The notes: generated from the sequence alone by a model not told the origin. 64,000 nucleotides of DNA from Cetobacterium sp. 2A (GCF_014250685.1 NZ_JACFAJ010000010.1:1-64000), one strand, 5' to 3'. Shown: positions 35,342-45,385, counted from the stretch's first letter. A program made the numbers and translations.

Positions 35342-36145
35342 CTATAAAAAATTAAATATTTGTTCAGTTACAAGAGTGGGGTTTTCTAGGTTTGAAATAT
35401 GGCCTGCTTTGGGTATGATAACAAGCTTTGATCCTTTTACTAAGTTATTCATTTCTTGACTTTCAGGTATTGGACGAGGAATATCTTCCTCGCCAACCAT
35501 AAATAAAGTGGGGGCCTTTATTTTGTTCAGATCTCCTAAAAGATCCTCCCTTCCAAAAATAGCTTCACCGAGTGTGACAATAGTATTTATATTAGAAGTA
35601 TTTTCATTCGTTAATTTTTGCTTGAAATACTGATATAGATGACCTTTATTTTTATTCTCCTCTTTGCTAAAAAACATAGGAGTAATGGTATCTATAAGAT
35701 TTTCAGGAATATATCCTAATTTTTTTATCATTTTCAACATTTCAAAGTAACTATATTTAGTTTCAGGAGCTTCAGCTCCTGAATATCCATCTAAGAGAAT
35801 CATTTTTTTGATTCTTTCACTATAATTTAATCCAAGATATGCTCCTAGCATAGCACCAACTGATAGACCGATGTAATGAAATTTATCTATGTTTAGTATA
35901 TCTGCAATTTCTATAATATTATCTGTAATGGTAGATAGAGAACAGTATTCATCTTCGTTTAATGGATCAGATTCACCATGACCCCATAAGTCGATAGAAA
36001 TACATTGGTATTTCTTAGATAACTCTTGAACTTGTGGATTCCACATATTTTTATCCCAAAGATACGAATGAATAAAAAATATTGGTTCTCCATCTCCCTT
36101 GATTTCAATATTCATATTTTTATTATTTTTTAAAGTTATAAACAT
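35342..36145 (-). CDS. Alpha/beta hydrolase
   Basis: This 267-residue protein has the alpha/beta-hydrolase fold. The oxyanion region is FFIHSYLWDKNMW, followed by ISIDLWGHGES. The nucleophile elbow is IGLSVGAMLG with Ser near residue 97. The Asp is in LFMVGEEDIP and the His in PKAGHISNLENP near the end. This is the 3-oxoadipate enol-lactonase/haloperoxidase-like group, and the substrate is not known. There is no signal peptide, so it is cytosolic. It ends 8 bp upstream-side of a lipoprotein gene on the same strand. Confidence 0.8.
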   Translation of the reverse strand: MFITLKNNKNMNIEIKGDGEPIFFIHSYLWDKNMWNPQVQELSKKYQCISIDLWGHGESDPLNEDEYCSLSTITDNIIEIADILNIDKFHYIGLSVGAMLGAYLGLNYSERIKKMILLDGYSGAEAPETKYSYFEMLKMIKKLGYIPENLIDTITPMFFSKEENKNKGHLYQYFKQKLTNENTSNINTIVTLGEAIFGREDLLGDLNKIKAPTLFMVGEEDIPRPIPESQEMNNLVKGSKLVIIPKAGHISNLENPTLVTEQIFNFL

Positions 36146-36153
36146 GTGGCCTC

Positions 36154-36534
36154 CTAATATATAAATACTCCTGATGACTTACTTTTAGTTTTAGTTTTCT
36201 CTACAGTTCTAGAGTTTGTTTGTATATTAGAGTTGGTTATAGTTGAACTACTCATTCCGTTAGTTCCATAAGGTTGTATATAGCTTTCTTTTTTTGTATT
36301 TTCTACGGTATTAGATGTTGTTGAACTTGTCTTATGAGTTTTAGTTTGAGTATTAAAGTTATTATTAAAGCTATTGAAATTATTATTGTTATTGTTTTGA
36401 TTGTATAAACTAGTAGCTAAAATAGTATTAGCTACTAGATTCATATCTAGTCCACTACTTCTATTATCATATGGAGCAGAGGTACATCCTGATAAAATTA
36501 AAAGAGATATAAACATCATATTTACTTTGTTCAT
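36154..36534 (-). CDS. Asn-rich lipoprotein
   Basis: This 126-residue protein has a signal and lipobox (MNKVNMMFISLLILSGCTSA). The mature part is low complexity: NQNNNNNNFNSFNNN, then Ser/Thr/Lys-rich to the end. No domain is recognised. It lies 22 bp after the TraT-like gene on the same strand and may be co-transcribed with it. It is probably an outer-membrane lipoprotein. Confidence 0.65.
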   Translation of the reverse strand: MNKVNMMFISLLILSGCTSAPYDNRSSGLDMNLVANTILATSLYNQNNNNNNFNSFNNNFNTQTKTHKTSSTTSNTVENTKKESYIQPYGTNGMSSSTITNSNIQTNSRTVEKTKTKSKSSGVFIY

Positions 36535-36556
36535 CTTTATTGTTCCTCCCTATTTC

Positions 36557-37267
36557 TTAGAATATATTTGAAATAGCATTAACTAGTTCATGTTGTAGTA
36601 CTGGAGTAGCTTCTTCGAATTTTAAATTAAATTTATTGGCAGTACTCACTATACGAGTCTGATATTTATTCATATTTGTAGTATCTTTAGAAGTTGCTGC
36701 TGCTACACCACGAGTTCCTTGTTTTATTAGATTTATATTATCATTAGAAACTATTTTATTTGTTCTTTCACTAACAACTAAATCAGTTATCATAACATAA
36801 TAAGTATCTTCTATAAGAGCGTCTGCTGCAATTCCTGCAAGTCCACCAACTGCTCCTAATCCAATTGCAGAATTTAAAGAGCCAGTATTGTATCCACCTA
36901 AAGCAGCTCCTACTCCAGCACCCATAAGTCCAGACTCAGCTGGTTTACTTTCTTTTAAATCTTCTTTATTTAATTTCAATACATTCACTTGTAACCAATA
37001 ATTAGTGTTATCAGGATTGTTTGTTATTTTATATCCTTTTGAAAGTAGAACTTGGGCTATATCCTTTTCGATACTTAAAGTTTTTGTTGTTGTATTTTTT
37101 ATTTGTAAGAACACAGTTTTATTTTTAATCAATGATGGATTTAACCATATAGTTTCGGACATTTGAGTTTGTGTTTCTAGATTTCTTTTTTTTATAACTG
37201 TATTAACACTACTGCATCCTGTTAAAAAAAGTAATGAAACAACAGTTGCTATAAATAGTTTTTTCAT
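36557..37267 (-). CDS. traT: TraT-family outer-membrane lipoprotein
   Basis: This 236-residue lipoprotein has a lipobox LFLTGCSS. It follows TraT closely: KKRNLETQTQMSETIWLNPS, a KTVFLQIKNT strand, a Gly/Ala-rich hydrophobic centre (GVGAALGGYNTGSLNSAIGL, GGLAGIAADAL) and YYVMITDLVVSERT. TraT proteins cause surface exclusion of related conjugative plasmids and complement resistance in F-type systems. Its presence fits the conjugative backbone elsewhere in the window. It reads away from the sensor gene at 37473. Confidence 0.85.
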   Translation of the reverse strand: MKKLFIATVVSLLFLTGCSSVNTVIKKRNLETQTQMSETIWLNPSLIKNKTVFLQIKNTTTKTLSIEKDIAQVLLSKGYKITNNPDNTNYWLQVNVLKLNKEDLKESKPAESGLMGAGVGAALGGYNTGSLNSAIGLGAVGGLAGIAADALIEDTYYVMITDLVVSERTNKIVSNDNINLIKQGTRGVAAATSKDTTNMNKYQTRIVSTANKFNLKFEEATPVLQHELVNAISNIF

Positions 37268-37472
37268 AATTTTCTCCCCTTTGTATATCTGTATGTTAAA
37301 TTTTATTTATTATATATTGAAATCTTTGTATAAGGATAAAATTTACACTAATTATACATATTTATTCATAAAATCTTAAATTTCTTACATTAATTATTTT
37401 TTATTATTCTCTTATCAGAATTTAGATTTTAAAGTATAATTAGAAAAATACTATTTTAAGATAGGAGCAATT

Positions 37473-39023
37473 TTGAAAAAGAAGATAATATTTGCAATTG
37501 GAATTATTACAATTATCTTAGGTATATTTCTATTAAGTTTTTCTAAGGAGAATAAAGATTTTATATATGTGATACCTAAAATAAAAAACTTTGAAGTACT
37601 GGAAAAAAATATTGGAAAATATCAACTGATATCTTTAGATAATCCAAGTAAAGAGATTGATATTGAACAAAAAAAGTTTTTAAATGGAAGCCTTTTCTAT
37701 AATGTTCCTAATGGAAGTTATCTTTTAAAGGGAGAATATGCTGGAGAGACGGAAGCAATAAGCTTTGTTAAAAATAAAGATTGGGAAAAAATTCAAATAG
37801 GACTTGAGGGAATGAAGTTCTCAAAACACCAGAAGATTTTTTTAAATATCTTAACAATTTGTCTTATACTCTTAAATCTTCTAATATTTATGAGTGTCAA
37901 AGAAAGGTTTAGGCAAAATAAAGATTTAAAGATTATCTTTATATTATTAATAAGTAAAATGTTTTTTAGCTTTAGAGGTAGTTTTCAAACAGATTTTTTT
38001 ACACTCATTGAGTATATACTGACTAGAGTATTGCTCTATCTACTTATTTTTTACTTCTTAAATAATATTATTAATAAAAAATATAAAAAGTTTAGAATCT
38101 TTATTTGGATTAGCTTGGCTATAATCTACATTTATAACTTTATCTTTGTATTAATGATATATTCACCTCAGTTCTATGTATATCTAATAGAAAGCCATAG
38201 TGATTTTTTAAATGGAATAAGATTAGTTAGGAAAACAATTGATTTAACTAGAGTTATATTTATAATATCTATATTTGAGTTCTTAATTAAAAAGAGAGAA
38301 ATTCCTAAAAGGCATTACTTATATTGGTTTATTATTGGAATAAGTTATTTTGTCTTAGAATTTTTCCATGAGATTTTTCCAACACAAAGAAACCTATACT
38401 ACTTTATTGAGTTAATGGAAATTGTCTTTATATTTTGGTGGTTAGTATTCAATACTCTAAAATCATATACAAAACAGACAATAAGAGTTATACGGTATAT
38501 TTTAGGAGTGACATTAGCTTACATATCTCTTTTTTATTTTAAATCTTTAACAGAACCAACAGTGATTTTACTTACAATAATTATCTTAGATTTTTATACT
38601 ATAACTATTAATCAAATTATGTCTGTAAAAAATGAAAAGATAGAAAAGATTTATAATAGAATGTGTTTGGCTCAAAATATAAAAACTTTTGAGGTACAAC
38701 TTAGAAAAGAGATACTCAAGAATATAAGTACTATTGATGTCAAAGTTAAAATCTTTATTGATTTTGATGACTATAAAAAATATATTATAGATCAATCTGA
38801 TAACAACATATTCATTTCGAAAGAGTATCTTTTAATAGATAATTATGATTTGGCATTTAGGGTAGAATTTAATGAAAATAGATACATCGGAGCTATCTTT
38901 GTTAAAGAAAACGATAATTCTTTATCTTTTGAAGAGTATAACTTCCTTTTAGAACTTGCAAATAAGATATCTAGTGCTATGAGCCAAGTTAGAATTAACT
39001 CTTTATATACGGAGTTGATTTAA
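37473..39023 (+). CDS. Membrane sensor lacking a kinase domain
   Basis: This 516-residue protein starts at TTG 37473 behind AGGAG. An N-terminal membrane anchor precedes an extracytoplasmic domain (residues 30-120). About seven hydrophobic spans follow (residues 125-380, for example ILTICLILLNLLIFMSV), an arrangement like 7TMR receptors. The cytosolic end (about 390-510) resembles a GAF-type domain (SKEYLLIDNYDLAFRVEFNE, SFEEYNFLLELANKISSAMS). No histidine-kinase core is present. The next gene, one base later, encodes a LytTR protein, so signalling may be by direct contact. Confidence 0.6.
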   Translation: MKKKIIFAIGIITIILGIFLLSFSKENKDFIYVIPKIKNFEVLEKNIGKYQLISLDNPSKEIDIEQKKFLNGSLFYNVPNGSYLLKGEYAGETEAISFVKNKDWEKIQIGLEGMKFSKHQKIFLNILTICLILLNLLIFMSVKERFRQNKDLKIIFILLISKMFFSFRGSFQTDFFTLIEYILTRVLLYLLIFYFLNNIINKKYKKFRIFIWISLAIIYIYNFIFVLMIYSPQFYVYLIESHSDFLNGIRLVRKTIDLTRVIFIISIFEFLIKKREIPKRHYLYWFIIGISYFVLEFFHEIFPTQRNLYYFIELMEIVFIFWWLVFNTLKSYTKQTIRVIRYILGVTLAYISLFYFKSLTEPTVILLTIIILDFYTITINQIMSVKNEKIEKIYNRMCLAQNIKTFEVQLRKEILKNISTIDVKVKIFIDFDDYKKYIIDQSDNNIFISKEYLLIDNYDLAFRVEFNENRYIGAIFVKENDNSLSFEEYNFLLELANKISSAMSQVRINSLYTELI

Positions 39024-39024
39024 T

Positions 39025-39702
39025 ATGATAAAGATAGGAATTGATGTAGATAACAACTTAAAAGTTTTACTTAGTGATGTTTTGAATTATGATTTTATTG
39101 ATATTAGACAAAAAGATATTTTACCTGGAGAGATAGATCTATTAGTTATTGATATTAATAGTATTGATTTAGAAGAAAAAATATCAACTTATTTTAATTT
39201 GAATATATCTATAATTATTTTACTTGGAAAAGAAAATATTCGTGAGATGAGAGAGTTTTTTCTAAAAGGAATAGTTAAGGACTGTATTTTAAGACAAGAT
39301 ATTTTTGAACTGGAAGAAAGTATTCAAACACAAATTAATATAACATATGGGCATACATCTTTCTATTTATCTGATACTTACAAAAGAGCTCTTGTGGAGT
39401 TTTCTGATGTTAACTATATAACTTATTCTAGCACCACTAGAAAAACAGAGTTTCATTTGAAAAGAAATGAGATATTTTCTATAAAAAGAAATTTCTCTGA
39501 AGTAGAAGAAAGACTTATGTTAACTAAGACATTTTTTAAACTTGATCGTGGAACGATTATAAATATATCGCTTATAAAATTCCTAGATTATAAAGAGGAG
39601 CAAATTGTTTTTAAAACAGGAGAATTTATATATACTAGTAAGATGAAATTAAAAGAATTAGAAGATAAGTGTAATTTAAAAGAAAGAGCTATTATTTTTT
39701 AA
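39025..39702 (+). CDS. LytTR-domain regulator with degenerate receiver
   Basis: This 225-residue protein starts one base after the sensor gene. Residues 1-105 resemble a receiver fold (IDLLVIDINSIDLEEKISTY), but the acidic pocket is incomplete, so phosphorylation is doubtful. Residues about 120-220 form a LytTR DNA-binding domain (VNYITYSSTTRKTEFHLKRN, KTFFKLDRGTIINISLIKFL). LytTR proteins bind direct repeats in promoters of surface and virulence genes. Targets could include the autotransporters; this is inference. Confidence 0.75.
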   Translation: MIKIGIDVDNNLKVLLSDVLNYDFIDIRQKDILPGEIDLLVIDINSIDLEEKISTYFNLNISIIILLGKENIREMREFFLKGIVKDCILRQDIFELEESIQTQINITYGHTSFYLSDTYKRALVEFSDVNYITYSSTTRKTEFHLKRNEIFSIKRNFSEVEERLMLTKTFFKLDRGTIINISLIKFLDYKEEQIVFKTGEFIYTSKMKLKELEDKCNLKERAIIF

Positions 39703-39710
39703 AAGGAGAT

Positions 39711-39730
39711 ATATAGATTATCTCCTTTTT
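39711..39730 (+). terminator. Terminator after LytTR gene
   Basis: AAAAGGAGA and TCTCCTTTT pair over a short TATATAGATTA-containing loop, followed by TATTTTTT. Confidence 0.7.
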
Positions 39731-39951
39731 ATTTTTTAAATATACATTTTTTTAAAATTTCTAAATTATAAAGTAAAAGAGGTAAGATATCAACTTCTTT
39801 CAAAAAATTAAATCCAGATTAGAAAATATAATAGTAATAATTTTATTTTTTTCCTCTATATCACAAATTCTTTTAACTTTCTTCAAGATTTCATTATATA
39901 CAAATCATGGATTGAAGTTATTTAAATATCATAGATTAATTTGGATGACTT

Positions 39952-40158
39952 TCAATTTTTTTTAATGACTTGGATTTCTTCGTTGCACTCATTTATAATG
40001 TATTCTGGTATTAGTTCATATTTACGTGGATTTAATTGAAATAAATAATCATTTTCTATATGAAAGGTTTCATTTATAAATTTTCTCAATATTCTATATA
40101 TTTGTAATTTTTCATAGTTATTTGAAGATAGTCGCATTTTGTTTAGCGTTTTATTCAA
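39952..40158 (-). CDS. Small hypothetical protein
   Basis: This 68-residue frame begins MNKTLNKMRLSSNNYEKLQI and continues YRILRKFINETFHIENDYLF. It is helical and charged, without a recognised family. No strong ribosome binding site is evident. It may be a gene fragment. Confidence 0.3.
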   Translation of the reverse strand: MNKTLNKMRLSSNNYEKLQIYRILRKFINETFHIENDYLFQLNPRKYELIPEYIINECNEEIQVIKKN

Positions 40159-40221
40159 GATTTTATTGGTATGCTATAACATACGCACTAGTTATTTAGG
40201 GATTAATAACTTTTAAATACT

Positions 40222-40554
40222 ATGGAAAAACATTCCCTATATTTCAAATTTTCAATACAATTTGGAAAAGTTATATTAAATTTTGGTGGTCTTTATAAAG
40301 GGGGAAGTTATGATTTTAGATTAAAAGGTTTAGTAATTAAAAAAATGCTTGCAAAAAAAGATTTCTTAGATAATTTCTCAAAATGGACTATAAAAGAATT
40401 AGAATATGGATCATACATAGGATTATATGAGTGTAAATATTTTAGTAATAAAAATATCCCAGATAATTTTATAGATCAATGCTATTTAAAAAAATATAAA
40501 CTATTTAAGTTCAATAAAAGAAGAACTAAGATTATTATTTTTAAAGTAAATTAA
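40222..40554 (+). CDS. Hypothetical protein
   Basis: This 110-residue basic protein is mostly beta and without signal peptide: LYFKFSIQFGKVILNFGGLY, then KWTIKELEYGSYIGLYECKY. No family is recognised. It is followed closely by a terminator, which supports expression, but the ribosome binding site is weak. It may be an orphan immunity or restriction accessory gene; nothing in the sequence decides. Confidence 0.4.
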   Translation: MEKHSLYFKFSIQFGKVILNFGGLYKGGSYDFRLKGLVIKKMLAKKDFLDNFSKWTIKELEYGSYIGLYECKYFSNKNIPDNFIDQCYLKKYKLFKFNKRRTKIIIFKVN

Positions 40555-40558
40555 AATT

Positions 40559-40586
40559 AGAGGCTGCCTAACTAAAGATAGCCTCT
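40559..40586 (+). terminator. Terminator after 40222 gene
   Basis: AGAGGCT and AGCCTCT pair over a 14-nt loop and are followed by TTTTC. Confidence 0.65.
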
Positions 40587-41510
40587 TTTCTTATTTTAGC
40601 ATTTCCTATTCTATCATAATCTAAATAAATTTATTTAATAAGCTATATTAATATCCTCATAATAATATTTGTCAAAAGTTGGAATACATAGTACTTAACA
40701 CCCTCTATAATAGCATCTAAAAGGTGCTGGTACCATATAAGCAGATTCCATATAACTAATTCACTTGAAAAGCCTTAAAACAGCTAATAACTAACCATTC
40801 TCTTATTCTAAGATTCTTGTCATCTAACTTACGACTATTATATTAATTGAATGTGCAACCCTGTATTTAACAATTATAAAAATATACACTCAACTAAAAA
40901 GTAAAGCATTGCATTAAATTAAGATATCTTTATATTAAATAATCTTAACTTATTCATTTGTTTTATTAATGATAGTAGTACATACAAACGTATATAAACA
41001 AACGATAAAAACGAGTTAATAGTATATTAAAAGGCTATTTTTATACAAATAACAGGTACATGGTTTATTAGATAAGTAATAACTGTAATGAGTATCTGTG
41101 AAGATTTCATATCTGAACGAATACTCATTTAAATATATAGCTTACTTTTAAAAAGAGTAGATAATATTTATCAAGATGAAGCAATTCAATTGGTAAATAT
41201 TTTAAATATCGAAAAACAAAGAAGTGGATTTAATTATGAAGTTTATATATTACAAAATATATCGAAAATCTATTGAACAATTTTCAAATTTATTAGAATA
41301 CTTGTTATCTTATTTTCTGATTATGTATATTTTTCAAGTTTTTTTATAGAAATAGTTGGTATGTAATGTATCAACTATTTTTTAGAATTGTATTTAAAGC
41401 TTAATTTTTAATACTATCCAATTCACAATTTTTTATTGTAGATTTAATAAAATATAGGATACTATAAAGTATAATCTAATTTTATATTCATTATACTAAA
41501 AGGGGTATTT
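40587..41510. other. Long intergenic region with decayed sequence
   Basis: No intact gene is seen. On the minus strand about 40755-40850 reads RKLDDKNLRIREW, recalling the C-terminal part of an IS605-type TnpB. On the plus strand 41175-41275 reads QDEAIQLVNILNIEKQRSGF and then stops. A terminator-like hairpin AAATAGTTG/CAACTATTT lies at 41350-41380. The region looks like old gene and IS debris. Confidence 0.45.
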
Positions 41511-42395
41511 ATGGCAAAGAAAAAAAAGATTTTAATAGGAATAATTGGAACTGCTCTTTTTGGAATAGCTTTTTCATTTATTCAAAAACCACTCAATAAT
41601 AGAAAAGTATTAAATGTGATACAACAAGAAATCCCAGATGATAAATTTTATTTTATTAGAGGATTAGATAGAGATAGAAGTTTAAGTACAAATATACGAT
41701 ATAGGGGTATTGTATATAGTGATAAATTGAAGGCTGCTGAGTCTTTTAGTGGTATCCAAGTAGCTTTGGAGAATTTAAATAAAGCTCATTTATATGGAAG
41801 TGAATTTAAAAGGCAATATGAAGGAGCATTAGCTTATCCTTTAGCAACAGCTCCAATGAAGGAAAATGCTAAAAAAATATTTGGTAATGATATTATAGTC
41901 TATGTGGATTTTCCTATGATTTGGGATTTAAAAGGTCAAACAGAATTTGTACAAAATAATATAGGAAAAGAAACAGATCAAATAGCAAATATGACAGGAT
42001 ATATAGATGTATTTGTTGATGATATTACAAAAGTGGATATTGATGAATATAAAAAGAAACTTTTTGATCTTCATCAAAAGTTATATAAAACTTATAATAT
42101 TGATAGCATACTTCATCTTGATGTACAAGATAAAAAATATTTAACACATGAACAAATTGAATCTAATATATTTTATATTTTTAAAGATGAACCTAAAGTA
42201 AAAGAATTATTAAAAAAACATAAGGAGAATAGAAATTTAAATGCCGATGAACTTGGATATCTTACAAGTTACTTTGTTAAATATTTTGAAGATGAACAAG
42301 CTTCTAAAATTTCTTTTGAAGCTTACTCTTATTTTGTAAAAAAATATCAAGATATTAATGTTATATTACCAAAGGAGATGAGAAAAATTGATTAA
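41511..42395 (+). CDS. Hypothetical exported protein in lipase cluster
   Basis: This 294-residue protein has a basic N-terminus and one hydrophobic segment (KKKILIGIIGTALFGIAFSF), a signal anchor or uncleaved signal. The rest is soluble and mixed (NVIQQEIPDDKFYFIRGLDR, IWDLKGQTEFVQNNIGK). No family is recognised. AGGGG precedes the ATG. It overlaps the start of the lipase gene by 8 bp, so the two are coupled. It may be a chaperone, tether or partner of the lipase. Confidence 0.55.
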   Translation: MAKKKKILIGIIGTALFGIAFSFIQKPLNNRKVLNVIQQEIPDDKFYFIRGLDRDRSLSTNIRYRGIVYSDKLKAAESFSGIQVALENLNKAHLYGSEFKRQYEGALAYPLATAPMKENAKKIFGNDIIVYVDFPMIWDLKGQTEFVQNNIGKETDQIANMTGYIDVFVDDITKVDIDEYKKKLFDLHQKLYKTYNIDSILHLDVQDKKYLTHEQIESNIFYIFKDEPKVKELLKKHKENRNLNADELGYLTSYFVKYFEDEQASKISFEAYSYFVKKYQDINVILPKEMRKID

Positions 42396-44076
42396 AGATA
42401 TTGAATATGCTTTTTTTTCACAATTATCATACTTAAATTGGAATAAATTAGATAAAAATGATTTTAAATTTTATAAATCTTATCAAGATAAAAAATTAAT
42501 AGAATTTTTAAATTTAGAATCTCAAGTTTGGAATAAAATAAGAACACCATTTTATGATAAAGAAAAGAATTTAGAAAAAGTTTAAAATGGTGTTCTTATG
42601 TATCATGAGGAAGATAAAAGACTTTTTGGCGTTTATGGAATTGAAAAAAATAAGGACAATTCTAAATTAATGAATCCCTTGTATAATTTTGATGGTTGGC
42701 AATTTATTTACAGTGCCGATGGAAAGAAAATTCAAAAAGATTATTTAGATGTAAATAGTTTAAAAGAAACTGGTTTTTTTGCTACTGCTTTTATGAAAGA
42801 TGATAATATTATAATTGCATATAGAGGAACAGATGAAGGAATAGATCACCTAGGGGTTAATCTATCAATTGGAATTAATAAAGTTCACAATCAGTTAATT
42901 GAAGCTGTTTGCTTCTATGAATATGTAAAGATAGAATTTGGAAAAAATAAAACTATATCTTTTACAGGGCATAGTTTAGGTGGAGCTTTAGCTCAATCAG
43001 CTTATCTATATAGCGGTAAAAACAATACTACCGTTACATGGAATGCTTTAGGTTTTGGAGATTTTGAAAACAAATTTAAACTTGATAATCAAAGTTTCAG
43101 TTCATTTCTTAGTAAAATATATGAACTTCGATTGCCTGAGTTCTCACCAGAATCAATGATACAAGTTGATACAAATAAAATCTTACTTGAGAAATGGAAA
43201 AATTATAAGATAGAAGATGTTACAGAGGGAAAAGTTTATGAAAGTATATATTCAACTTTATCAAAGCCAGATAGCACTCAAAATTATCGAGAACTACTAA
43301 AAAAAGATACCGCAATGTTAACAATGCTTCTAAGATTATCGCATAACTATAGTCAAAATAAAGTTATTATAAATAACGATATAAAAAACTATTATATCAA
43401 ATATGACTTAGTTCCTAAAATAAAAACTAGAATTGGAAAAACCGTTATAATTCCACTTCAAAAAGAAGAAAACGATAAGAAAAAAATTCCAGAATTAACA
43501 GCCTATCATAGTGTCAATCTTTTCTTATTGTATATGTCACATGATGGAAATATAGATAATACTAGAATGAACTCAGTATTCCTAGACAATGCTGTTAAAA
43601 CTAATTATTTAAATTTAAGATCAAAAGATAGGCTACAAAATATTTTGAAATCTGGTACAAAAAATATAACAGAAAAAGATTCAATTAAAAACGACTTGAA
43701 AAAATATTGTTTAAGATTAGATATAACAACTAAATCTAGTAATATAGAAAACCTTTTAGATTTATTTGGTGAAGATGTAAAAAAAGATTTAAGTGATGGA
43801 TTCTTTTGTAAATGCGAATACAAAGAATATTCCAAGGATGAAAAAGCTCATAGAGGTAACTTTGATGGATGCTTTACTCTAGGTCAACTTAATAATACTT
43901 CTATTGGTGGTATTATTGGTGGACAACCTGAAACTATTGAAAAAGAAAGTAAACCTCAACCAAAAGAAGAGGAGCCTGTAGCTAAGACTAAACCAAAAGG
44001 AGAAGATAAATACAGAATTAAAGAGGGCAATGCAACAGTTACCGAATACAATTTATGTTCAAATGTAAGGAGATAA
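42388..44076 (+). pseudogene. Class 3-type lipase gene with in-frame stop
   Basis: The first 65 codons (MIKDIEYAFFSQLSYLNWNK to KNLEKV) end in TAA at 42583-42585. The same frame then continues MYHEEDKRLFGVYGIEKN to 44076. The longer part has NIIIAYRGTDEG, and the nucleophile elbow FTGHSLGGALAQSA, of DUF2974/class 3 lipases. The stop sits in the second arm of a perfect 17-bp inverted repeat (42538-42554 and 42583-42599). Translation could restart at ATG 42598, which would keep the catalytic Ser. The C-terminus has a Lys/Glu/Pro-rich tail. It may be a secreted phospholipase effector. Confidence 0.65.
42538..42599. repeat. 17-bp inverted repeat causing stop codon
   Basis: ATAAGAACACCATTTTA (42538-42554) and its exact complement (42583-42599) flank 28 bases in the lipase gene. 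The second copy supplies the TAA stop and the ATG of the downstream frame. Such inverted copies arise by template switching during replication. Confidence 0.75.
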
Positions 44077-44082
44077 TATATT

Positions 44083-44694
44083 ATGAAAGCAAGATTATAT
44101 ATTCTTAATGGAGATATAGGAATAGAATTACAAAACTTAGCAGCAATAGAAAAAGAGGATATACTGATATCTAGTGATGAAATTTCTTCATATGCAATAA
44201 AATATAATCCTATAGACAGTGATGCGGAGTGTAATGTTTCAAAAAATGTATCATATATTATAAAAGGAAAAATTATATCAAAAGTAAAAGACACTCAAAA
44301 AAAGAATAGTGATTTTTTACTTGATAATACAGAATTTGATAGCTCTTGGAGTAAAATTCCACAAAGGTATTATGATGATGTAAGAAAGTTAGTAACTAAC
44401 ACATACTCTGGTTTAAACTTATCTACAGATAGTTTAAATGATAATGTAGCTAAATTAAATTCAAGAAATTTAATAAAATTAAAGTATTGGATGAACGCCT
44501 TCTTTAAAGTTCCGGAAAGAACAGCAATATTAGAACTTATTAAGAATGGTTATACTGAGCTCCATGTGTTAGAAAATGCCTATACTTATTTATTAGAAGA
44601 AAAAGGAACTACAGATGAGGGGAATGGAGAATTTAATTTAATAATCAAACAAAAGAAAAAAATTGATAAAAAATATATAGTGAGCATATCATAA
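44083..44694 (+). CDS. Hypothetical protein after lipase gene
   Basis: This 203-residue protein starts 6 bp after the lipase stop. There is no signal peptide. The N-terminal half is beta-rich (KARLYILNGDIGIELQNLAA, VSYIIKGKIISKV) and the C-terminal half helical (NSRNLIKLKYWMNAFFKVPE). No family is recognised. The tight spacing makes it part of the lipase operon, and it may be an immunity protein or effector adaptor. Confidence 0.5.
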   Translation: MKARLYILNGDIGIELQNLAAIEKEDILISSDEISSYAIKYNPIDSDAECNVSKNVSYIIKGKIISKVKDTQKKNSDFLLDNTEFDSSWSKIPQRYYDDVRKLVTNTYSGLNLSTDSLNDNVAKLNSRNLIKLKYWMNAFFKVPERTAILELIKNGYTELHVLENAYTYLLEEKGTTDEGNGEFNLIIKQKKKIDKKYIVSIS

Positions 44695-44709
44695 GAGGAG
44701 TTGATTTAA

Positions 44710-44955
44710 ATGGAAATAAAAGAAAATGAAAAAATACTAACAATAAAAGATTGGTTAAAAATTCAATTAATAATGATGATTCCAATAGTTAATCTAATAA
44801 TGTGGATTAAATGGCTAGTATCAGATAAGACAAATATAAACTTAAAAAATTTCTTAATAGCTTCGTTAATAATGATGGTTATAGGTGGAATAGTTGTAGG
44901 AGTAATATGGTTTTTTGTTCTAGCAAGAATTTTAGCTACAAGTGGAGCATATTAG
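44710..44955 (+). CDS. Small two-span membrane protein
   Basis: This 81-residue protein has two hydrophobic spans (IQLIMMIPIVNLIMWIKWLV and NFLIASLIMMVIGGIVVGVI) and an acidic N-terminus. AGAGGAG precedes the ATG. It ends the lipase cluster just before a terminator. No family is recognised; an immunity or membrane-anchor role is possible. Confidence 0.5.
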   Translation: MEIKENEKILTIKDWLKIQLIMMIPIVNLIMWIKWLVSDKTNINLKNFLIASLIMMVIGGIVVGVIWFFVLARILATSGAY

Positions 44956-44963
44956 ATTAAACT

Positions 44964-44986
44964 AAAAAGTGGTTTGTCCACTTTTT
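44964..44986 (+). terminator. Terminator of lipase cluster
   Basis: AAAAAGTGG and CCACTTTTT pair around TTTGT, followed by CTTTTTTT. Confidence 0.75.
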
Positions 44987-44993
44987 CTTTTTT

Positions 44994-45385
44994 TAGTAGA
45001 TTGTTTTATGATATTATATAAAAATATATTAGAAGTAATTTCAGCCATTTTTTTTAGATGGGTAATTCAGAAAGATCTAAAAAATTTTCGAAGATAGATA
45101 TACTTTAACTAAAAGCAAACTAAATATAGATAAATATATTGCAGATTATTTTAACAAAAAAGAATATTAGCTTTTACGGATATAAGGTGTTCTTTAAGGA
45201 ATTATAGATTTTATAATTTAATTGAATTGGAAGAGTTATTAAATAAAAATCCAAATATAGTTGATTTTAATTTTGAATTATTACAATAAGAGGCAGCAAT
45301 CATTACATATATCATTTAGATTAAATAAACATATAGAAGAGTTTAAAAGAGATGGAAATAGATATAGTTTGGTAGGAGGAAATTT
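44994..45385. other. Intergenic region with gene fragments
   Basis: No intact gene is seen. Plus-strand fragments such as FYNLIELEELLNKNPNIVDF (about 45210-45285) and RLNKHIEEFKRDGN (about 45318-45375) look like remains of a coding region in different frames. A GGAGG site for the nuclease lies at the end. Confidence 0.45.

Noticed and set aside
37473-39023. Complete histidine kinase
   Set aside because: No H-box, N-box or G-box is present in the C-terminal domain.
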